DNA of 6,788 bases from Leucothrix mucor (lineage in GTDB: Bacteria > Pseudomonadota > Gammaproteobacteria > Thiotrichales > Thiotrichaceae). Positions within the stretch are counted from its first letter, which is position 1. Every line of letters begins with the position of its first letter. The stretch spans positions 1 through 6,788 of the forward strand of contig DQUJ01000096.1 of assembly GCA_015662325.1 (NCBI GenBank), written 5' to 3'. The notes beneath the pieces were generated by a model. The model was given only the letters and a program-made list of their open reading frames with translations, had not been told where the DNA came from and ran no database searches. Of this stretch, positions 1-6,788 are shown piece after piece. Position numbers and translations under genes: made by a program.

Positions 1-96
1 AATCAGCACCTATCGTGAGCAATATGGTGTCGGCTGAATAACCGCTCAGTCTATTAATCAAGAGTGACGACTGTTATATTAATGAGTAACTTATGA

Positions 97-573
97 TTAA
101 TGGTGATAACCGCTTACTCTAATCCGTACCCGTAAACGTCTAAAATCATGCGCCGACAAACTATCAGGCATAAATATCACATTGTATGTTTTATGCTTTA
201 AATCCTTAAAATTTAAAATCACCAGAAAGGGGCTAATAAAACTATTGGCTTGTAACTCCACTGATATTTTATCTTTATTATTAGCCGTAATAACTGCCCA
301 ATTTCTGGCTGTATCTTGATGTATTGAAATTACGCAATTATTGAGTTTTTGCCACAAATTTAAACGTGCGTAATAAATAAATGAAAATAAAATAAGTATT
401 GTGATAATAAGTAGTCCAAACCAAGGCAATGATACAAAAAATATCACAAAAATTATTGCGGAAAAATGTGGAACACTAATAAGTAGAAATTTAAGAAAAG
501 ATGCTTTAACGGGTACTGTCAACGGCACATTAAGCTGGGTCTCTATGTACTGTTTATTATCTGAGCGCGTCAT
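97..573 (-). CDS. ygfX: YgfX/CptA-like inner-membrane protein
   Basis: This 158-residue protein has the layout of the YgfX (CptA, formerly DUF1434) family. There is a short polar N-terminus, two closely spaced hydrophobic segments at about 28-48 and 50-69, and a small cytoplasmic domain. The most telling part is the C-terminus: SFISPFLVILNF (111-122), then a PDSLSAHDFRRLRVRIR motif (136-152), which matches the family's D-[AS]-[LM]...-FR-x-LR ending. In E. coli YgfX is encoded with SdhE (YgfY), a flavinylation factor for succinate dehydrogenase, and has been described as a membrane toxin acting on MreB/FtsZ; that role is debated and cannot be read from this sequence. Here it lies 15 bases after rsuA with no sdhE visible. 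The ATG has no clear Shine-Dalgarno sequence, so translation may be coupled to rsuA. The gene is more A+T-rich than its neighbours. Family assignment is fairly sure, function is not. Confidence 0.7.
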   Translation of the reverse strand: MTRSDNKQYIETQLNVPLTVPVKASFLKFLLISVPHFSAIIFVIFFVSLPWFGLLIITILILFSFIYYARLNLWQKLNNCVISIHQDTARNWAVITANNKDKISVELQANSFISPFLVILNFKDLKHKTYNVIFMPDSLSAHDFRRLRVRIRVSGYHH

Positions 574-588
574 TGCTATGTAGGATTG

Positions 589-1278
589 CTAAAAAAGCGC
601 GATTTCTTCATCATTAAGAAATCGCCATTTGCCTGCTTTCAAATCATCATCAAGACTAATTTCTCCTATTCTCTCACGATGCAATTTTACTACATGATTC
701 CCCACTGCTGCCATCATACGTCTGACCTGATGGTATTTACCTTCAGAAAGGGTCATACGGATTACATGATCATTTACCACTTCAATTTCAGCGGGCAGTG
801 AACGCTTCTTCTCTTTTTTAAGTTGAACGCCTTCGCTTAAGATACGAATCTGATTCTCGGTGATGGCAGAATCTAAATCGACACAATAAATCTTTTTATG
901 TTCATAATTTGGGGAAGTTACCCGATGCAACCATTGCCCATCATCTGTGATCAAAACTAAGCCTGTGGTATCAATATCTAGACGTCCTGCAATGTGCAGG
1001 GTGTCGGCACGTGGTAACAGCAGTGAATCAAAGACGGTAGGATGATCTTTATCTTTATTAGCACACACCAGCCCCACTGGTTTGTTAAACATAATATAGC
1101 GTGGTTGCGTTTTGCTAATCGCAACACCCATGTATTCAACAATGGAATCATCATTAACTTGTTGGCCGGCGATTTTTGCAACATCACCGTTTATTTTAAT
1201 TTTGCCACTACGAATCACTGATTTTGCTTGCGAGCGTGTGAATGCGGTTGAGTTTGAAATGAATTTATCTAGGCGCAT
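589..1278 (-). CDS. rsuA: 16S rRNA pseudouridine(516) synthase RsuA
   Basis: RsuA converts U516 of 16S rRNA to pseudouridine during small-subunit assembly. The 229 residues equal the usual family length (231 in E. coli). An S4 RNA-binding domain opens the protein (MRLDKFI at 1-7, to about 48). The catalytic domain follows, with PRYIMFNKPVG (59-69), DHPTVFD (78-84), the signature HIAGRLDIDTTGLVL (95-109) whose Asp101 is the expected catalytic nucleophile, DDGQWLHR (112-119), SEGKYHQVRRM (178-188) and LHRERIG (199-205). The match to E. coli RsuA along the whole length separates it from the related RluB, RluE and RluF. The ATG is fixed by the conserved N-terminus although the AT-rich leader shows no clear Shine-Dalgarno. 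It starts 154 bases after purA, beyond the inverted-repeat element, so it may have its own promoter, and it precedes ygfX by 15 bases. Confidence 0.93.
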   Translation of the reverse strand: MRLDKFISNSTAFTRSQAKSVIRSGKIKINGDVAKIAGQQVNDDSIVEYMGVAISKTQPRYIMFNKPVGLVCANKDKDHPTVFDSLLLPRADTLHIAGRLDIDTTGLVLITDDGQWLHRVTSPNYEHKKIYCVDLDSAITENQIRILSEGVQLKKEKKRSLPAEIEVVNDHVIRMTLSEGKYHQVRRMMAAVGNHVVKLHRERIGEISLDDDLKAGKWRFLNDEEIALF

Positions 1279-1291
1279 TAATTTATAAAAC

Positions 1292-1303
1292 TATATTAAT
1301 ATA
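1292..1303. repeat. 12-bp AT-only palindrome upstream of rsuA
   Basis: TATATTAATATA is a perfect 12-bp palindrome ending 13 bases outside the last base of the rsuA start region, with ATG complement at 1276-1278. It could be part of an rsuA promoter (its minus-strand reading contains -10-like hexamers) or an operator. In a tract this rich in A and T it may also arise by chance. No convincing -35 box is found at the right distance. Confidence 0.25.
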
Positions 1304-1308
1304 ACAGC

Positions 1309-1432
1309 TAATTTAATTGTTCAGGGTGTTTATATTTTGCTTAAGACAAGGTGCATTCGCACGGAGAATGTGACTTTCGAGTACGGATGCAACGCAGTAC
1401 TGGAACAAAAGATAATAAACTGAGCAGTTAAA

Positions 1433-1435
<3 letters not shown>
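1309..1435. repeat. Structured intergenic element with inverted ends (MITE-like or structured RNA)
   Basis: The element is bounded by 16-base imperfect inverted repeats at 1309-1324 (TAATTTAATTGTTCAG) and 1420-1435 (CTGAGCAGTTAAATTA), which agree at 14 of 16 positions. Inside are two smaller inverted repeats: CATTC/GAATG at 1354-1358 and 1366-1370, overlapping a GTGC/GCAC pair at 1351-1354 and 1359-1362, and AGTAC/GTACT at 1380-1384 and 1397-1401. CAGTACTG (1395-1402) is itself a palindrome. The right arm includes the purA stop codon. The inner core is visibly richer in G and C than its flanks. It contains no plausible gene. The build resembles small dispersed intergenic repeats of gammaproteobacteria, but only one copy is present here, so repetition in the genome is an inference. 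It is not a standard Rho-independent terminator, as no GC-rich stem is followed by a T run. Confidence 0.45.
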
Positions 1436-2743
<1,308 letters not shown>

Positions 2744-2783
2744 TTAAATTCAATTGATCTCTTAACTGCTAAAAACTTGTAAT

Positions 2784-4016
2784 TTAAAATACTTCAACGA
2801 CCCAATCATCGCCTTTCTTTACTATGATTCGATTACAACCGTGTTGTTGTAATTGCGCAGACGTAAAATCTGTTTTCTGATCTAATTGGCGAATAACCTG
2901 CTCGCCTTGTGCACGTAAACGTTTAATCATACTATTCAACGCTTGATCGGTACTGTTTGGCGCTAAAATCCCGTTGACACCCAAACTATTGACCAACGTA
3001 ACTGTGTCTAATGATAAATTAAACAGTGTGCGTAAATCGGTGCTAAAACCAATCGCAGGGCGCGGGTTTCCAAAGGCTTTGCCAATACCATCATAACGAC
3101 CGCCTGATGCTATCGAGCGTCCACAACCGGGCAGATAAAGCGTATACATAATACCCGTATGATACGAATAACCGCGCATTTCTGCTAAATCTATATGCAG
3201 TTGAATATTCGAGAAGCTACTCTGCGTTAAGTTAGCGATGTCTTGCATATGCTCTAAAGCCGCTAGCACTGATTTACCTGCATTGCGCAATTTACTTTTG
3301 GCTTTATCAATAATATCGACAGAACCGCTTAACAAGGGTAGTGCTTGTAACATATCGCTATCCGATTGCGAAAACCCTTGCGCCACCAGCCATGTATCAA
3401 TCTCTGGAATGGACTTTCTGGATAACATATCAAAATAATCATCTTGCTGTTGCTGATCTAAACCGACGTGTTCTGCCAATTCTCTGGCAACACCGACATG
3501 CCCAAGATCAAGAACTAAATCATTTATTTCGAGGTTATAAAAAGTGTCGAGCATCAATGATATGATTTCAATATCACTTTCATAACCAGAATGACCAAAT
3601 AATTCTGCGCCCACTTGAACGGGCGAGCGAGATCCACCTTGTTGCGCGCTACGCGTACGCAACACTGTACCGATATAACAGAGACGGTTAATCGCCTCTT
3701 CACCGCTATTTTCAGCATCGTTATCAGCAACATTAGACAAATGATGCGCATCAATACGCGCCACCTGCGGTGTAATATCCGCACGTACACCCATTAAACG
3801 TCCGTTTAATTGGTCGGTGATTTTAAAGGTTTGCAAATCTAATTGCGTACCCACTCCCGCACGTAATGATTCCATATATTCAACCAACGGTGGCATCACC
3901 AAGCGGTAGCCCCAGGTTGCATAGAGATCAATTAAGTGACGGCGCAACGCCTCTAGCTTTTGCGCTTCATCGGGTAATGATTCGTTTATTCCGTCAGGAA
4001 GTAACCAAGTATTCAT
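2784..4016 (-). CDS. hisZ: ATP phosphoribosyltransferase regulatory subunit HisZ
   Basis: HisZ is a catalytically dead paralogue of histidyl-tRNA synthetase. It forms a hetero-octamer with short-form HisG and enables and feedback-regulates the first step of histidine synthesis. The 410 residues start with the HisZ-type WLLPDGINESLP (4-15), then show PPLVEY (42-47) and RADITPQVARI (78-88). A motif-2-like region follows (CYIGTVLRTR, 113-122, and QVGAELFG, 134-141). RGYSYHTGI (281-289) replaces the synthetase RGLDYYTG, with Ser in place of the Asp, as expected for HisZ. SGGRYDGIGKAFG and PAIGFSTDLRTL (304-331) form the motif-3 region. The anticodon-binding domain typical of HisS is reduced to about 70 residues. 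An acidic insert (about 97-108) and a QQQQ run (188-191) make it slightly long. It lies between the DUF2065 gene and purA, a common gammaproteobacterial order. Only a weak AAAGAA precedes the ATG. HisG itself is not in the window. Confidence 0.95.
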   Translation of the reverse strand: MNTWLLPDGINESLPDEAQKLEALRRHLIDLYATWGYRLVMPPLVEYMESLRAGVGTQLDLQTFKITDQLNGRLMGVRADITPQVARIDAHHLSNVADNDAENSGEEAINRLCYIGTVLRTRSAQQGGSRSPVQVGAELFGHSGYESDIEIISLMLDTFYNLEINDLVLDLGHVGVARELAEHVGLDQQQQDDYFDMLSRKSIPEIDTWLVAQGFSQSDSDMLQALPLLSGSVDIIDKAKSKLRNAGKSVLAALEHMQDIANLTQSSFSNIQLHIDLAEMRGYSYHTGIMYTLYLPGCGRSIASGGRYDGIGKAFGNPRPAIGFSTDLRTLFNLSLDTVTLVNSLGVNGILAPNSTDQALNSMIKRLRAQGEQVIRQLDQKTDFTSAQLQQHGCNRIIVKKGDDWVVEVF

Positions 4017-4058
4017 TCAATCGTATTCTTTAAAGTATATAGGTTAAGGAGTCGTTTA

Positions 4059-4244
4059 CTAAACAAGATAGAGTAATACTAAACCCGCAAGGATACTACC
4101 AAAACCCACCATCCTTAATGCGCTTTCAGGCATCTCTTGCATCACTTTGTACATGTTTTTGATGCTACTTGGCTTTAGAAAGGGCATTAACCCTTCGAGG
4201 ATTAATAATAACGCAACCGCGTTAAGTAAATCATGCCAATTCAT
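4059..4244 (-). CDS. yjeT: DUF2065 small inner-membrane protein (YjeT)
   Basis: This 61-residue protein matches the DUF2065 family, whose E. coli member YjeT sits between hflC and purA. The visible features are a first hydrophobic helix (about 5-23) containing the family LILEGLMPFLKP segment (14-25), a short amphipathic stretch with KNMYKVMQEMPESALR (29-44), and a second helix beginning at RMVGFGSILAG (44-54) and running to the end. The hairpin layout suggests an inner-membrane protein with most residues in the bilayer. Its biochemical role is unknown. The constant position after hflKC suggests a link to the HflKC-FtsH complex, which is an inference from context only. It begins 36 bases after hflC and ends 42 bases before hisZ. 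The ATG lacks a clear Shine-Dalgarno sequence, so translation may depend on read-through from hflC. Confidence 0.88.
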   Translation of the reverse strand: MNWHDLLNAVALLLILEGLMPFLKPSSIKNMYKVMQEMPESALRMVGFGSILAGLVLLYLV

Positions 4245-4280
4245 GGGTTTTGCAATATCAACTCAACTGCTCTCTATGCA

Positions 4281-5168
4281 TTACTCTACGAGTAAATTTG
4301 TACTTTTAGGACTGATACTCTGCCCTTTAAAATACTTGAAAAACTCAGCATCAGGTTCTATTACCATCACATCACCTGATTTACCCAGTGATTTTCTGTA
4401 CGCTTGTAAACTACGGTAAAACGCATAAAACTCTGCGTCTTGTTCATATGCAGATGCATAAATCTCAGCTGATTTAGCATCACCATCACCGCGTATTTTT
4501 TCTGCATCACGATAGGCATTGGCTTCTATGATTGTCGCTTGACGATCAGCAACGGCTCGAATTTTCTCACCTTCTGCCTGACCTCTAGAACGAAAATCCT
4601 GAGCCACACGTTGACGTTCTGAACGCATTCTTTGGTAAACCGAATCACTAACCGATTCAGGGAAATCTATCTGGCTAACCCGTGCATCAACGATGGTAAT
4701 ACCCAGTTGTTTTGCAGAGGCCGCAGATTTATCACGCAATGCTGTCATGATTTCGCCACGCTCGCCTGTAATCGCTTCTTGAATGGTGCGTTTACTAAAC
4801 TCATTACGTAAACCGTCTTTCATAATGCTTTCTAAACGGTTTGAGGCGCGATCAAAATCACCACGCGTTGTACGATAAAATAAGCTGGTATCATCAATTT
4901 TCCATTTTACAAAAAAATCAACTTTAACGTACTTTTTCTCATTGGTTAGAAAACGGTCGGGTTGCGCATCTAATGTTAAGATCAATTTAGAAAACTTTTC
5001 TACCGTATTCATAAAGGGCACTTTAAAATGAAGCCCTGGTTGAATATCTGTTTCTACAATTTCTTTAAATCGAAATTTAATGGCTGTTTCACGTTCATCA
5101 ACCGTATAGGTAGACGTAAACAAAAAGAAGGCAATTGCCGCTAATATTAAAATAATCGTATTTTTCAT
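4281..5168 (-). CDS. hflC: FtsH protease modulator HflC
   Basis: HflC pairs with HflK in a large inner-membrane SPFH/prohibitin-type cage that encloses FtsH and modulates its degradation of membrane and cytosolic substrates. The 295 residues fit the family. An uncleaved N-terminal anchor spans about 4-20. The SPFH domain begins at YTVDERETAIKFRF (21-34), with GLHFKVPF (45-52) and the LDAQPDRFLTNEKKYVKVDFFVKW segment (66-89). GERGEIM (135-141) follows, then VSQIDFPESV..VYQRMRSERQR (164-187). A long charged, coiled-coil-prone helix runs from about 182 to 245 (RSRGQAEGEKIRA, EANAYRDAEKIRGDGDAKSAEIYA). The C-terminal YAFYRSLQAYRKS (248-260) and EFFKYF (275-280) are typical of HflC. The start is set by a strong GGGGAG six bases before the ATG. 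The gene begins 2 bases after the hflK stop codon, which implies translational coupling and matched expression. Confidence 0.97.
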   Translation of the reverse strand: MKNTIILILAAIAFFLFTSTYTVDERETAIKFRFKEIVETDIQPGLHFKVPFMNTVEKFSKLILTLDAQPDRFLTNEKKYVKVDFFVKWKIDDTSLFYRTTRGDFDRASNRLESIMKDGLRNEFSKRTIQEAITGERGEIMTALRDKSAASAKQLGITIVDARVSQIDFPESVSDSVYQRMRSERQRVAQDFRSRGQAEGEKIRAVADRQATIIEANAYRDAEKIRGDGDAKSAEIYASAYEQDAEFYAFYRSLQAYRKSLGKSGDVMVIEPDAEFFKYFKGQSISPKSTNLLVE

Positions 5169-5170
5169 GA

Positions 5171-6400
5171 TTATCTCCCCTGCCTAGTTGTGGTACTACG
5201 TGATGAGCTGCTGGAAGAACGGCTTTGAGCGTTCTGTTTTCTTAACATTTGCTCGACAGCACCTGAAATAGCAGGATCAGCACCCTGACTATTCGACGAT
5301 GTGCCATCTTGCATTTGATTAAGTGGTAAATAAAGCAGGTTATTGCCTGATTTTGTATCCACCATAATCTTTCTACTGTTTTCGTAAACACCTTCAATAG
5401 TTTCGAGATATAAACGTTTTCGCGTTACTTCGGGGGCTTTTCGATATTCTGCCACTAGCTGTTTAAAGCGTGAAGCATCACCTTCTGCGCGCGCTACAAT
5501 CCTACTTTTATACGCAATCGCATCTTCAGATAAACGTGATGCATTACCTTCTGCAACAGGCACTACTTTTTTAGAATAGGTTTCTGCTTGGTTTTTGTAG
5601 CGATCTTTATCTTCTCGCGCGCGGTTAGCATCATCAAAGGCATCTTTTACCTGTTGCGGGGCTTCGGCATCGGTGACATTCACTTTCATCACTTCAATTC
5701 CCGATTTATATTCATCCATTATTTTTTGCATAACCTGTTTAATATCTGGACCAAGAGATGCACGATTTTCTTTCAAAATCGAATCCATTGAATTACGTCC
5801 TGCAATTTCTCTTATTGCACTGCGCATCACTTGAAACAAAGTACCAACGGTTTGATTTCTTTCATAGTCTGCTAAATACACATTAAACAGGTAATCTTCC
5901 ACGTTTTTAATTTTGTATTGCGCAGTCACACCTAAATCAACGATGTTTTCATCTTTGGTCAGCATGTGAGTACGATCTTCTGCGGTACGGTTTCTATCTA
6001 CATCCACTAACTCCACATCTTCAATCGGGTAAGGTAAATGCCAATGTAGACCTGGGAGAGTGGTTTCTTCATAAGCGCCAAATTGAAAAACAACACCACG
6101 CTGAGCAGAATCGATAGTGTAAAAACCTGTAGCTAACCAAGCACCTAATGCAACTAAACCGATTAATAACAGTGTCGAACCGCTAGGGCCATCGCTGCCC
6201 GATTTAGAACCGCCAGAACCGCCTGATTTTTTGTTACCAAACAATCCACCCAGTTTTTCATTCATCTTCTTTGTAATATCTTCGATATTATTATTCGAAT
6301 TATTGTTTGAACTGTTACCTGAATTTGATGACTTGTCACCTGAGCTGTTTTTGCTCCAAGGATCTTTGTCTTTACTACTACCTGGTTCATTCCAAGGCAT
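5171..6400 (-). CDS. hflK: FtsH protease modulator HflK
   Basis: HflK is the larger subunit of the HflKC complex around FtsH. The start at 6400 gives 409 residues (419 in E. coli) and the classic opening MPWNEPGSSKDKDPW. A cytoplasmic low-complexity Ser/Asn/Gly/Lys linker covers about 17-75. A transmembrane helix spans about 75-92. The SPFH domain starts at GFYTIDSAQRGVVFQFGAY (92-110), with PGLHWHLPYPIE (116-127) and TKDENIVDLGVTAQYKI (148-164). AIREIAGRNSMDSIL (195-209) follows, then VNVTDAEAPQQVKDAFDDANRAREDKDRYKNQAE (240-273), the start of a long charged helix to about 335. LLYLPL (355-360) comes before a Ser/Thr/Arg-rich tail (391-409). An in-frame Met 38 codons upstream would add a stretch unlike the family. 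GGAG eight bases before the chosen ATG decides for 6400. The gene heads the hflKC-yjeT-hisZ-purA series. Confidence 0.97.
   Translation of the reverse strand: MPWNEPGSSKDKDPWSKNSSGDKSSNSGNSSNNNSNNNIEDITKKMNEKLGGLFGNKKSGGSGGSKSGSDGPSGSTLLLIGLVALGAWLATGFYTIDSAQRGVVFQFGAYEETTLPGLHWHLPYPIEDVELVDVDRNRTAEDRTHMLTKDENIVDLGVTAQYKIKNVEDYLFNVYLADYERNQTVGTLFQVMRSAIREIAGRNSMDSILKENRASLGPDIKQVMQKIMDEYKSGIEVMKVNVTDAEAPQQVKDAFDDANRAREDKDRYKNQAETYSKKVVPVAEGNASRLSEDAIAYKSRIVARAEGDASRFKQLVAEYRKAPEVTRKRLYLETIEGVYENSRKIMVDTKSGNNLLYLPLNQMQDGTSSNSQGADPAISGAVEQMLRKQNAQSRSSSSSSRSTTTRQGR
5175..5180 (-). promoter_or_regulatory. hflC ribosome binding site inside hflK end
   Basis: The minus strand reads GGGGAG here, six bases before the hflC ATG. 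It is made of the last Gly and Arg codons of hflK, directly before the hflK TAA. This is the strongest Shine-Dalgarno sequence in the window and places hflC initiation under the ribosomes finishing hflK. Confidence 0.85.
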
Positions 6401-6408
6401 AGGTTTAA

Positions 6409-6412
6409 CTCC
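6409..6412 (-). promoter_or_regulatory. hflK ribosome binding site that decides the start
   Basis: The minus strand reads ACGGAGTT around these bases, with GGAG eight bases before the ATG at 6400. The upstream in-frame Met codons lack the conserved HflK opening, so this site settles the start at 6400. Confidence 0.8.
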
Positions 6413-6425
6413 GTTTTTAATAAAA

Positions 6426-6469
6426 TGTGTTGTGTCTATCATTGTGATTGTTTTTACAAATACAACACA
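6426..6469. repeat. Spaced inverted repeat in the hflK leader
   Basis: TGTGTTGT (6426-6433) and ACAACACA (6462-6469) are perfect 8-base inverted repeats 28 bases apart. A smaller perfect repeat, TTGT/ACAA with a four-base loop, lies inside the spacer. The element sits between the candidate hflK promoter and its ribosome binding site, so it could be a leader hairpin or a two-half-site operator. The arms are built from GT/AC runs and the site could also be coincidental. Confidence 0.35.
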
Positions 6470-6484
6470 GACATAACGTCTAAG

Positions 6485-6514
6485 ATTGTATCGTGCTAGC
6501 TTATTGTAGTGCAA
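6485..6514 (-). promoter_or_regulatory. Candidate sigma-70-type promoter for hflK operon
   Basis: On the minus strand TTGCAC (6509-6514) serves as a -35 box and TACAAT (6485-6490) as a -10 box, with an 18-base spacer. The -10 differs from consensus at one position and the -35 at two. Transcription would start near 6478 and leave a leader of about 78 bases before hflK. It is the best pair found in the divergent gap. A heat-shock-type promoter was not recognised. Confidence 0.45.
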
Positions 6515-6587
6515 TCTAAAGTTTCTTGTTTTTAAGTTGATATTAATTGCATAATGTCAGGATTTATTAATAGCCCACAATAATCTT

Positions 6588-6788
6588 ATGACGCGTTCAA
6601 ATGAATCACCATCCGATCATAAGCAGATGGCTTCACACCAGCCATTTCTGCCTGATTCTGACAATGATAAAATAGAATCTCTACAACAAGAAACGGCAGA
6701 AACATTGGGGCTTCCTCGCTATTTTTCAGACAATCTAAACGTCGGTGGCAACGGCCCAAAATTAGCGGTCATCCCAGCGGGACAATAC
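6588..6788 (+). CDS. N-terminus of FGE/SUMF1-domain protein (partial)
   Basis: An open frame starts at ATG 6588 and runs out of the window after 67 codons. The first 48 or so residues are polar and rich in Ser, Asp, Gln and Glu, with no signal peptide or membrane segment. The final residues, GNGPKLAVIPAGQY (54-67), match the usual opening of the formylglycine-generating-enzyme/sulfatase-modifying-factor domain, where a G-P-x-M-V-x-I-P-A-G-x-[FY] strand leads into the fold. Members may be true FGEs that oxidise a sulfatase cysteine, or relatives with other roles such as ergothioneine-type enzymes and regulatory or effector modules. The diagnostic catalytic cysteines would lie beyond the edge, so the activity cannot be judged. 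The lack of a signal peptide suggests a cytoplasmic protein. The gene is divergent from hflK. No strong Shine-Dalgarno precedes the ATG, and Met14 (6627) is a possible alternative start. An in-frame stop at 6552-6554 excludes a longer ATG start. Confidence 0.6.
   Translation, partial: MTRSNESPSDHKQMASHQPFLPDSDNDKIESLQQETAETLGLPRYFSDNLNVGGNGPKLAVIPAGQY

Noticed and set aside
1..96. Tail of a gene at the left edge
   Set aside because: Plus-strand frames are open only for 5 to 12 codons before stops at 16-18, 35-37 and 39-41, and none of the short tails is recognisable. The minus strand has no ATG start here. A convergent gene ending just inside the window is possible but cannot be supported.
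84..119. Hairpin GAGTAA/TTACTC at the end of ygfX as a terminator
   Set aside because: The stem is short, A+T-rich, interrupted by a long loop, overlaps the coding end and is not followed by a T run.
1351..1431. A 26-codon plus-strand frame from GTG inside the structured element
   Set aside because: It has no ribosome binding site and no recognisable protein features, and the bases are better explained by the inverted-repeat structure.
2784..4016. Histidyl-tRNA synthetase (HisS) as identity of the hisZ gene
   Set aside because: The histidine-specific RGLDYY motif is changed to RGYSYH, the N-terminus is of HisZ type, the anticodon-binding domain is reduced, and the gene sits in the usual HisZ position before purA.
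4017..4080. Internal promoter for hisZ with TATACT as a -10 box
   Set aside because: The best -35 at an allowed spacing (TTTAGT) matches only three consensus bases, so the site is no better than expected in AT-rich sequence.
6401..6514. Longer HflK starting at the in-frame ATG at 6514
   Set aside because: The extra 38 residues do not resemble the HflK N-terminus, would overlap the candidate promoter, and the Met at 6400 has both the family opening MPWNEPG and a well-spaced GGAG.

Overview
The window looks like a piece of a gammaproteobacterial chromosome with moderate to low G+C. The reasons are the gene order hflK-hflC-DUF2065-hisZ-purA, an RsuA very close to the E. coli type, and a YgfX-family protein. 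A separate HisZ points away from Enterobacterales and towards lineages such as pseudomonads or sulfur/methane-oxidising gammaproteobacteria, which use a short HisG plus HisZ. Genus cannot be fixed from this sequence.

Almost everything is on the minus strand and reads from right to left. A divergent intergenic region (6401-6587) holds a plausible promoter for hflK and a spaced inverted repeat. To its right, on the plus strand, starts a gene cut off by the window edge; its last visible residues match the opening of a formylglycine-generating-enzyme/sulfatase-modifying-factor domain. Leftwards come hflK (5171-6400) and hflC (4281-5168), only 2 bases apart, then a small two-helix DUF2065 protein (yjeT, 4059-4244), hisZ (2784-4016) and purA (1433-2728). 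The gaps of 36, 42 and 55 bases suggest one transcription unit.

After purA there is a 154-base gap carrying a structured, possibly mobile or repeated element of about 127 bp (1309-1435). It has 16-base imperfect inverted ends, one of which includes the purA stop codon, and two internal hairpins. Then follow rsuA (589-1278) and, 15 bases later, a YgfX/CptA-like membrane protein (97-573) that has no SdhE partner in the window. Bases 1-96 hold no gene that can be assigned.

HflK and HflC form the inner-membrane SPFH complex that modulates FtsH. PurA makes adenylosuccinate for AMP synthesis and HisZ activates the first step of histidine synthesis. RsuA modifies 16S rRNA. Most of the window is ordinary housekeeping sequence. 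The less ordinary points are the structured element after purA, YgfX paired with rsuA rather than sdhE, and a divergent FGE-like gene where hflX is often found.
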